NCBI GenBank assembly: GCA_002682825.1
Contig: NOKP01000010.1
Coordinates: forward strand, 1,364,001-1,428,000
Source: Neonectria sp. B-13
Lineage: Eukaryota > Ascomycota > Sordariomycetes > Hypocreales > Nectriaceae
Reading direction: 5' to 3'
Length of the DNA stretch: 64,000 bases
A program made the position numbers and the translations under genes. Shown here in pieces: positions 56,481 to 64,000 of this stretch (its first letter is position 1; each line of letters begins with the position of its first letter). A model generated the notes under the pieces. The model saw only the letters and a program-made list of their open reading frames with translations. It was not told the DNA's origin and did no database searches.

Positions 56481-57515
56481 ATGGCACCCTCCAGACGAGC
56501 AGGCAAAGCCAAGCCAGCGCAGACATCACCACAGGATGGATCTCCGCCTTCACCCTTCAAACGACCCCCGGAAGTCCTGGAAGCCTTCATCAGCACCCTG
56601 TCGGAGAAGCACGTCTACGTCACTCACATCGACTCGAAGCCCGCCGAGTTCAAGCGCAAGATCTTCCTCGTGCCCGTGGGCATGAACGTCGCCGTCGTCG
56701 TTCTCTTCTTCGTGCGCATGTTCTGGATCCTGCCCTGGTACTTCAAGCTCGTCGCCTCGGCCCTGGGCCACCCGAATGAGACGACCTGGACGGCCGTCGA
56801 TGCGCCGTGGTCCGAGGGCGCGTGGGAGGTGGCCAGGCGCGCGTTCACCATGCTCTTCGACTTTGTGCTGTTCGTCTTCGTCTGGCCGTGGCCCGTCGAG
56901 TTCGCCGCCGGCCAGGCTCACGGCAACCCGTGCCAGTGGCGATGGCAGGTCGGCTTCCGGGCGCGGGAGATCTACGTCCGGCGCAGCCGCGAATGGGACC
57001 AGACCCTCAAGGACATCTTCGCCGACAAGGACTCCCGGACGGCGCTGTTCACGTACCTCGGCCAAGCCACGTCGCCCATCGTGCAGGAGCAGAAGACCGG
57101 CTATCTCCTTATGAACGGCCAGTGGGACCTTGACTGGGCTGAGATGGTCCATGCCCACCGCCTCGTCGACAAGAAGGACATCGCCATCGAGGCCTTCAAG
57201 AGCCTTGTCCTGGTGCACCACCGTGACTACGGGTGGATGGTCTACGACACGCAGGCCAGCGCGGCGTCGGGCGAGGACCAGCGACGCCGCCAGGTGTTTG
57301 CGTTCCGGGATACTCTGGCGGCCATGGGCAAGGATGATCTGTTTTATCGCTGGGTGGAGATTGTGCAGTTTGAGTCGACGCAGCCCGGTGGGTTTGGTCC
57401 CGACGAGCAGGAGGTTACAGCCAGGAAGATCCGGGAGATGTTCGAGGACCAGGGCATCAACTTCGACGAGCTGTGGAAGCAGAGCGTGGGGACAATGGGC
57501 TTCACAGGAGAGTAA
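56481..57515 (+). CDS. Conserved-looking two-helix membrane protein of unknown function
   Basis: A single-exon frame of 344 residues, with strong GC-rich codon use and no interruptions. I do not recognise a named domain. The N-terminal tail is basic and Pro-rich. A soluble segment follows (PEVLEAFISTLSEKHVYVTHID), then two hydrophobic segments at about 60-95 (LVPVGMNVAVVVLFFVRMFW) and 120-143 (FTMLFDFVLFVFVWPWPVEF). The remainder (to 344) is soluble and mixed alpha/beta, rich in Trp, Arg and Asp (QWRWQVGFRAREIYVRRSREWD). This suggests an endoplasmic reticulum or other membrane-anchored protein with a cytosolic domain. Start ATG 56481 is preceded by C-rich leader. It is divergent from the mitochondrial IF-2 gene, across 553 bases. 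Confidence 0.75.
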   Translation: MAPSRRAGKAKPAQTSPQDGSPPSPFKRPPEVLEAFISTLSEKHVYVTHIDSKPAEFKRKIFLVPVGMNVAVVVLFFVRMFWILPWYFKLVASALGHPNETTWTAVDAPWSEGAWEVARRAFTMLFDFVLFVFVWPWPVEFAAGQAHGNPCQWRWQVGFRAREIYVRRSREWDQTLKDIFADKDSRTALFTYLGQATSPIVQEQKTGYLLMNGQWDLDWAEMVHAHRLVDKKDIAIEAFKSLVLVHHRDYGWMVYDTQASAASGEDQRRRQVFAFRDTLAAMGKDDLFYRWVEIVQFESTQPGGFGPDEQEVTARKIREMFEDQGINFDELWKQSVGTMGFTGE

Positions 57516-60500
57516 ACAGCGGTCTTGATTGCATTAACGATCGAAGATGGCAAATAATTCAATCTCTGTCTAGTCGCGGCGTGTTTATATAAAATGTACA
57601 GTAAGCAATAGACAATAGATACAGAGGACAGGAGGGGTTCCTGAAATATGTACAATAAGGAGCAAGAGCCCAATACGCAAGCAAGCACTCAGAGAGTTCA
57701 GACCTTAAGAACCAAGTACCATATAACGTGCCTCACTAAACACTCCCAGGGAAAACCTCACAAACACCATACCCAAAGCTATCACAGTACATTACATCAT
57801 TTTACCTCAGCCAAGGTTCAAAAAAATCCCAAAAGTAAGTAAGGATAATAAAACATCAAAGAGTTATCAACTAAAATAAAATACCAACTTGAAAACAATG
57901 ATTAAAAAGGAACAAGAAAGCAATTCGAACCTCCAGCCTCCAAAAAGCAACAAAAAAACACCGTCCTCCACGCCCTGCTACTGTTCTCAGCGACAGTACT
58001 ACAGCGCGTCCAGCTTTCGCCTAGGATATTTCTTTGCACCACTACCCAACCTCGGACGCCGCGCAGATCCCCCCGTCGGGTTCACTAGGCAGACTGGCCA
58101 GGGGTTGGTGGTGTGTCTGAGGACAAGTCCGAGGAGGGTGGCCCCCGGGTCAAATGTGCGGCGTTGTGAAGACACATCCTGGTACTAACTGGGGGAACCC
58201 CAGGTTTCGCAGAACCGGTCCTCTACAACCCGAACATTTAACCACTCGACCACTCCGTCCCAGGTCCTTGCCCGCTGTTAGGAGAGGCTGGCTTATTCAC
58301 TCCTATAAGGGTATGCGCGTTGTGCCAGCTGTAACCATGGTTGGCAGCTGGCGAGTGTTCGTCAACCTCTTGAACATGGCCAATGTGGGTCCAAGCAAAC
58401 AAACTCAAACGCCCTGAGCCACCAAGGGACAGAACCCGATTTTTCAGCATCTGACTGGCCAGGGATACCGAATGCTTGTAGTAATTGGACATAGGGGAGA
58501 GTCCTAAGCGTCTTGCGATTGATTCGGCCTTCCGGTATAACACCCACGGGGCGTCCATGTAATCGATCGCGATTGATAATCCATTGCTTCATGGTGCCAA
58601 GGGAAAATACAGCCCTGATTCATCAGGACGGCGAGGCTTTCACCCAGTCTAATCAAAGGGCACTTGCCACTTGTTATTAATCCTGCCAGACCACATCGAA
58701 AGTCAAGCTAACGCCCTTCCTTGATGACCCTGACTTCAGGCGGTCACTTGACGGACTTCTATAGCAGATAGAGTGGTCATCAAGGAGTTAGCAATGTAAG
58801 GTGTCCATATCTTTCACAAAAAAGTAGCAAGCTTCTGGTGGACAGTTCCATAGTGGTAGTCGAGGTTGCCATAGGTGGACAACTCGTAGTTCGGTATCGA
58901 TCGCGTGTCGCGGTTTTTGGAGTGTGGGGACCATGTATGGAAGGTCCAGCCAAAATGAGGAGCAATTGGGAGTTACGAGGGACAGGGATTGTTTCGTACT
59001 ATGGACCAAATATACCAGAAGATTGATCAAGAAAAGAAGGATCTGGGGAGTAGGATTGATGGAGATAAAAGCATAACTCTCAATATTGGCAGTCGATGTG
59101 ATGAGGGATGAAGTCGGTGGTGGAGATCTGTAATTGGGGTCTTGCCCCTGCCCCTACCCTTGCTGCTTACCTAAGTCATGTTTAACTGATCGACTGACAA
59201 GCTGGACTGAGGTTGAAGCCGCCTGGCTTGGCTCGTGGTCCGTGCGCCCAGTCAAGCCTTGCGAGCTGCGACTTTCGGCGATTTCCATAAGTCGGGCTTT
59301 GCAGTGGCAGTTGGTAGCGCAACGGGCGGTGAAACGACAAAAGGAATACGGAGTATTGGCCAAGCCTTAAATTGCAGCCTGGAGCTGGAACTTACGGAGG
59401 ATGCAAATCAGTGGGTATCATGCTCCCTTGAGGATACTGTACATGGGGCTTAGGGCTCAGCCTGCCTCACCATTGGTAAGTGTTGAGTGTGCCAGAAGGC
59501 GTACTGCATACCTCCAGCGGAGGGACATTCTTGTGGTGTGTAGTTAAGGGAGCTATTGAGATGCTGCCACGCGACCTCCTTACACCACCTGGAGCCTCCA
59601 TTTCTGGCTGCCTTGAGAAGATTTGGTACATGCTTATCATTAGTTGGAAGAGTCCATGTTGTCTCTCCTCTCGGTACTTTTCTGGGCTATCTTGAAGAAT
59701 AGCTTCCAGGCTTCCAGGGTTATCACTGATCACTTACCTGGTCCATCGACCCCTTGTCTTGGTCTGCTTTCCCGGGTGGAGGCCATCTTGGGGAATTTCT
59801 GTCATCGCCTCCTCCATATATCCTTCTTCCCCATCCTTCTCATCATCCTCGTGCCATCCTGTCTCCTCCAGCAATCCAATACTTCGCTCCAGCTTGAGCC
59901 TCGACCCGGCGCGTGCGGAAAATCCCCCTCGCCGCTCCGCCACTCTTCCACCTGACCAATCTGTCGAGGCCGACAGGCAATTGCAGAGATACATCAACTA
60001 CCAAAACTTGCTCATATCACTCTCTGCGTGCCATCTCTGACGATAATCGAGACAAGATTGCAGTCGCCCTCACTCTCAAGGAGTACCGTAACAGGCGGCA
60101 ACCTAAGCCATCAATCATCCCCCCCCCCCTACTGCTCTGTTCACAGTCGAATCAAACATTCAACCAGTGAGTTTTCTCCCAGAATAGCGTCCCGGTCTCG
60201 AGTCCCAATGGAAACCCGGCTATCTACCAAGCGAGCAACCCCTTCCCTTCCCCTTGTCTTGTCTCACCGGCCGTCCCCGTTCTCCTGGAGGCTCCATACG
60301 AGTACTTCGGTCCCCTGGGACGATTTGCGTATCGACCAAGTACTACCTGTAGTACCCACTACACCTGGCCCATCCCGCCCATTGCCCACTGACTGCGCGC
60401 CCACTGTCCACTCCCCTAAAGCTAACGGCCAGGTCGACCCAGGCTAGCACCCCTAAATTCTGGACGCGCAAACCAAAGTGGCTCGCCCCAAGTCAGGTTC

Positions 60501-60637
60501 AGCTTCAGTCACGTTGGAAAGTCCCCCTTCCGACCGCATCTCGCCAAACGACACCACCACCGCCGCCTCCGTCCCGGACCTCGATCTCGCCTTCGCCTCC
60601 CCATACAAACTCGCACACACACGCACACGATCGAATC
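57516..60637. other. Gene-poor 3.1-kb region upstream of VPS74
   Basis: Left part: 3' untranslated region, then an A-rich stretch (57.7-57.95 kb). A tRNA-Ser-like relic is listed separately. Right part: a CT-rich tract (about 59800-59880) and the VPS74 promoter and leader, ending in CA repeats just before 60638. Other frames here are short and non-conserved. Confidence 0.4.
58180..58259 (-). pseudogene. tRNA-Ser-like relic
   Basis: On the minus strand, GACGGAG followed by TGGTCGAGTGG matches the 5' half of fungal tRNA-Ser and is a perfect A box (TRGYNNARNNG). Downstream sequence reads GTTCGGGTTGTAGAGG and then a strong hairpin (CTGGGG-TT-CCCCCAG). There is no matching CTCCGTC 3' acceptor strand and no proper B box. 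It is probably a decayed tRNA gene or a tRNA-derived repeat; confidence is low. Confidence 0.3.
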
Positions 60638-61933
60638 ATGTCGTCGGGATTGACGCGACGTCGCGGCGCCGGCGGCGCCACCGGGGCCAACTCAACCGAA
60701 GGCGACTCCAGCAACGGCGCCGGAGCCAGGAACCCTTCATCCAGCACCCGAGACGCCGGCCCCGAGACCGCCTACGAGAGCACCGAGAATGGCCACAAGA
60801 TCGCCTTCGACCCTCGAGATATCAGCGAGAGCGCCGAGCGCAGCAAGCAGCCCAAGCTCACTCTCATGGAGGAGGTCCTACTGCTGGGCCTCAAGGACAA
60901 GCAGGTACGCGCACAGCCAAAGCCTCAGGCCTGGTTTCCATCTTCCCATCTTCCCATCCACGAATCTGGCCCTAACCACCACGCCGACGACTACAGGGCT
61001 ACCTTTCCTTCTGGAACGACAACATCTCCTACGCCCTCCGCGGCTGCATCGTTCTCGAGCTGGCCTTCCGGGGCCGCATCGCCATGGAGAAGGACGCCTC
61101 GAGGCGACGGTTCCCTCTGGCTGACCGCAACATCGAAGTCATAGACGACACCCTCACCGGCGAGGTCCTCCTCGACGAGGCCCTCAAGATGATGAAGCAG
61201 AGCGAAAAGATGAGCGTCAGCTCCTGGATCGATCTCATGAGTGGTACGCATACCTTGCCAACCCCCTCTGCCCCCCTTTGCTTGCACTCCGTTGCTGACG
61301 CGCCCCTGTTTGAACCCTCCAGGCGAGACATGGAACTTGATGAAGATTGGATACCAGCTCAAGCAAGTTCGAGAGCGCCTCGCAAAGGGCCTTGTCGACA
61401 AGGGCATCCTCCGCACCGAGAAGCGCAATTTTCTCCTCTTCGACATGGCCACCCACCCCGTCGCCGATGGTGGCGCCAAGGAGGAGATCCGCCGCCGAGT
61501 TCGCAATATCCTGACCCAGCGCACAGTCGTCCTCAACGGCAGCCAGTTCCTCCCCGAGTCACTCGAGTTCCGCTACATGCGCAGCCTCGCCATGGTCTGT
61601 GCCGCCTACGCCGCCAATGTCCTCGAGAATGCCCTGTCAACTCTTGGCCACGAGGCCCGCGAGAGGGCCTTTGCCCAGACCGACGAACTGCTGGCCGATT
61701 ACAGCCAGTGGCCCTTCGGCAAGAAGGCCACCGGCAACGGAATCGGGGCCAATCTGCCCCAAGTGATCGCCGAGGTGGGTTGAAATACAAGAACTTGCAA
61801 CTTCGGCCTATACCGTGATTCTAACATTACTTCCCAGGAAACCAACTCAGGCACGGGCAAGGACAAAGAGCTGCAGCTAGAGGTTGTGGCGGCGTGCTTG
61901 AGCGTTTTCACCCGCCTCGACTCCCTCCTCTAG
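60638..61933 (+). CDS. VPS74: Vps74/GOLPH3 (GPP34), Golgi PI4P effector
   Basis: Exons 60638-60904, 60997-61243, 61323-61774 and 61838-61933 give 353 residues. The GPP34 fold begins at [17 protein letters not shown]. The exon junction then gives [17 protein letters not shown], whose Trp and Arg correspond to the PI4P-pocket residues of GOLPH3 (W81 and R90 there, from family knowledge). [33 protein letters not shown] and [13 protein letters not shown] follow, all hallmark blocks. The N-terminus has the short Arg cluster TRRRG, which in yeast Vps74 binds COPI coatomer, then a disordered Ser/Gly/Asn tail. It retains glycosyltransferases in the Golgi by linking their tails to COPI. The last exon ([31 protein letters not shown]) completes the C-terminal helix. 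All introns are phase-consistent. Confidence 0.95.
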
Positions 61934-63110
61934 ACGAGGAAGTCCCGGGCCACGCGCGCATCTACTCTCGACGAGCATCATGCCTTGGCTTCTCACCGAC
62001 GCCATTCCCACTCCAACTTGCGCCTAAGCCGAGCCGATGCGAAGCCGATTCTTCTCCTCCAACTCTCCGTCCCATCGAACCTTACACTCCAACCCGTCCT
62101 CTGCCGCCTCACCGACCTGAACCCCCCATGATAACAATCTCACCCACCGCCTTTTCCCACCCTCGATCCTGGCAGGCATGAAGAAAACAACAGACCCCCA
62201 AAAACACCAAACTACATGGAGCAGTTGAAGGAATCATTCGGCTTGGGCAGCAGCGGGGCGTCTCCATATACGGTAACTGGTCGAGGTCCCTTTTGGCTGA
62301 GAAGCGTCCCAGCCACAAGACACTCTCCTCCGGCTCGTCGAGATTGTGAGGCCCCGTTATATGTTGTTGGTGGTGGTTTGCGCGCCCCCTCTTTCTATGT
62401 GCTTTTTTATTTTTGTCGAAACCTATTTATTCTTGGGAACGGAGACAGGCAGCCTGGCGGACAGGAGTGCAACAAGACAATGTGTGTGAGTGTGTGTGTG
62501 TGTTTGGGTGTGTTTCTCGGGATGGACGGATGGATGGAAAGTTGAATGCCCAGCGTAGCCGTGCTGTATGTCCACCGCTGTTGCTCTGGTTCGGTACTGT
62601 TGTAATGAAGCAAAAAAACACAGGGAAAAAATAGGCGGCTGTCTCTTGTAAGCTTTTTGGGTTCCCTTCGTTCTGCGTTTCTTGAGCCTCATCATGGGAT
62701 CGATCGTTCTTGGCGCACGAACTACAAAACACGACAAATGTTCCAGAATGTTTACGACTTCTCACGCTCAACCAAGTTATCATGAAATGTTGTTCTTGTA
62801 AGCCTATACTCGCTCATGTTTCATGCCCAGTCCATTATATGCCGAAAAAAAGAATTGCCAACTCGTCGAGCCGAGCCAGCCAAGTCGCAAGTTGCTTGTG
62901 TGTGTAGCTATCCATCTAGTACACAAATGTACAATGTTCGTGACTTTTCGCGCCGGAATGCCTCTTCCTTTCCGCCCCGTGGACTCCACCAGCGCCGGTT
63001 GTCGAGCAAAGAAAGGAGTTCCTGTCGCTTTTGCTTTTCGAATTGCTTTTGTCTTCGCCTTGACCTTTTTGCTTTTGATTCCGCCGTTCATTGGTTCCTC
63101 GTGTCATGGC
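61934..63110. other. Convergent 3' region between the VPS74 and RRP14-like genes
   Basis: About 1.2 kb with both 3' untranslated regions and a TG microsatellite. No gene is supported. Confidence 0.4.
62479..62512. repeat. TG dinucleotide microsatellite
   Basis: TGTGTGTGAG and then (TG)n with a single interruption are read directly, about 550 bases past the VPS74 stop. Confidence 0.85.
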
Positions 63111-64000
63111 TTACTTCTTCCGTCCGCCGACACCCAAGCTGCCCTCGAAGCCAGGACGGCCCTTCTTCTTAGTGGAAGCGCCGCCCTTCTTTTTCTTGCC
63201 CTTGCCGGACTTGTGCAGGAGCTTGTCGTCGCGGCGACTTTTGAGGTTGTCCTCGCGCTTGCGCTGGCGCTCCTTCTGGGCCATCTTGACACCATCGGTG
63301 CGGTCTGACCAAGCCTTCTCGCTCTTCTTCTTGGCGGTCTCCTTGCGCTTGACGGCGCGCTTGAGAAGCGCTTCGTCGTCGTGGATGCGCTCGCCCTGGG
63401 CGCGGCGACGGGCCGTTAGCCAGAGGTCCTTCTCGGCGATGTCGGCCTTCTTCTCCGGGTCGAGCTCTTGTAGGCGCTTCTTCGCATTTTGGACTTTGAT
63501 GAGGGCCGTCTTAGGGTCTGAGGGTCCCTTCTTCTTGCCTTCGCTGAGGACGTAGCTGAGGTCGCGGGAGAGCTGGGCACCATCGCCAAACGCCACGCGG
63601 CCGAAGGCAAAGTTGCTCGTGTTCTCGTCCAGTTCGACAGCCGGGCTCATGACACCTGGAGAAGTGGACGCCAGGGCCTCTTCACGCTTGCGGTCGTCTT
63701 CCAGCTTGGCCTGTTTCCTCAACTCTTGCTTGTTGGCCTTGCGCAGGGCCTGCTTCCGCCGCCGTGACTCGATAAGCTCCTGGCGTGTTCGGATGGGCTT
63801 GCCGTCAGGTCCGTCGGCTTTCCTAGCCGCTCGCAGGGCTTCGATCTTCGCGGCGAGGCGAGCCCGAAGGGCAGAGGTGTCGGCGGGGATCTTGATGTGC
63901 TTAGGTTTCTCTGAGGGGGGGATGGTAGATGATATGGAAGTAGTGGTGCTGGCGGGATCGGCGAGAGCCTCTGTGGGGGTTACAGAGGAGTCGTTGGTGT
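63111..64000 (-). CDS. RRP14: SURF6/Rrp14-like ribosome biogenesis protein (partial)
   Basis: The C-terminal 296 codons are present. The frame is open to the window end, so the N-terminus lies beyond 64000. Blocks match the SURF6 family: LRARLAAKIEALRAARKADG (near 63840), then RTRQELIESRRRKQALRKANKQ, VAFGDGAQLSRDLSYVLSEGKKKGPSDPKTAL and RLQELDPEKKADIAEKDLWLTARRRAQGERIHDD. A very Lys/Arg-rich C-terminus (KAWSDRTDGVKMAQKERQRKREDNLKSRR) ends in a Gly/Lys tail. SURF6/Rrp14 is a nucleolar protein in early 60S (and 40S) subunit assembly. It is convergent with VPS74. Confidence 0.92.
   Translation of the reverse strand, partial: TNDSSVTPTEALADPASTTTSISSTIPPSEKPKHIKIPADTSALRARLAAKIEALRAARKADGPDGKPIRTRQELIESRRRKQALRKANKQELRKQAKLEDDRKREEALASTSPGVMSPAVELDENTSNFAFGRVAFGDGAQLSRDLSYVLSEGKKKGPSDPKTALIKVQNAKKRLQELDPEKKADIAEKDLWLTARRRAQGERIHDDEALLKRAVKRKETAKKKSEKAWSDRTDGVKMAQKERQRKREDNLKSRRDDKLLHKSGKGKKKKGGASTKKKGRPGFEGSLGVGGRKK

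Noticed and set aside
58080..58215. Possible RNase P RNA (GAGGACAAGTCCGAGGAG looks like a conserved core)
   Set aside because: The match to the conserved GAGGAAAGTCC core is imperfect, and the other universal regions could not be located.

Overview
The window is nuclear DNA of a filamentous ascomycete (Pezizomycotina, most likely Sordariomycetes). Genes carry few, short introns (about 45-160 bases) with GTAAGT/GTATGT-type donors and CTNAC-like branch sites. Two of the three tRNA genes have 11-base introns. TA-rich, stop-riddled patches look like repeat-induced point mutation (RIP). The gene set fits too: a grainyhead-like factor of the CSP-2 type, Hpc2, a Dal5-like transporter relic and a fungal HAD protein with an RGG tail. 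The species cannot be named from sequence alone.

Layout. 1-7.5 kb: eIF2B epsilon (+), convergent with a HAD 'Swiss Army Knife RNA repair-like' protein (-), which is divergent from a small DUF167 protein (+); then tRNA-Thr(AGT). 7.5-22.5 kb: a gene-poor stretch whose only confident gene is the grainyhead/CP2-type factor (-, 11.5-14.2 kb), with more than 8 kb of non-coding DNA upstream of it. 22.5-26.5 kb: an accessory island with a GGTTA pentamer array, an orphan 527-residue coiled-coil protein, a Ty3/gypsy integrase relic, a TAACC-rich tract in inverted orientation and the 3' end of a broken MFS transporter gene. 26.6-34 kb: GNAT acetyltransferase, tRNA-Gly(GCC), a 14-bp minisatellite, a DHA1/polyamine-type MFS transporter and tRNA-Lys(CTT). 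34.7-64 kb: a housekeeping block with eIF2A, an RPAP1/Rba50-like protein, Hpc2, a GGA clathrin adaptor, a four-helix membrane protein of unknown function, Tsr3, mitochondrial IF-2, an unknown two-helix membrane protein, Vps74/GOLPH3 and the C-terminal part of Rrp14/SURF6. A 100-base run of N at 41,962-42,061 marks an assembly gap.

Functionally the window is rich in translation and ribosome genes: eIF2B epsilon, eIF2A, mitochondrial IF-2, Tsr3, Rrp14 and three tRNAs. It also holds Golgi trafficking genes (GGA, Vps74) and transcription/chromatin genes (CP2 factor, Hpc2, RPAP1). Most sit as divergent or convergent pairs, as is usual in fungi; there is no operon and no recognisable secondary-metabolite cluster. 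Exon structures were worked out by hand from reading frame and splice consensus and have not been checked against transcripts.
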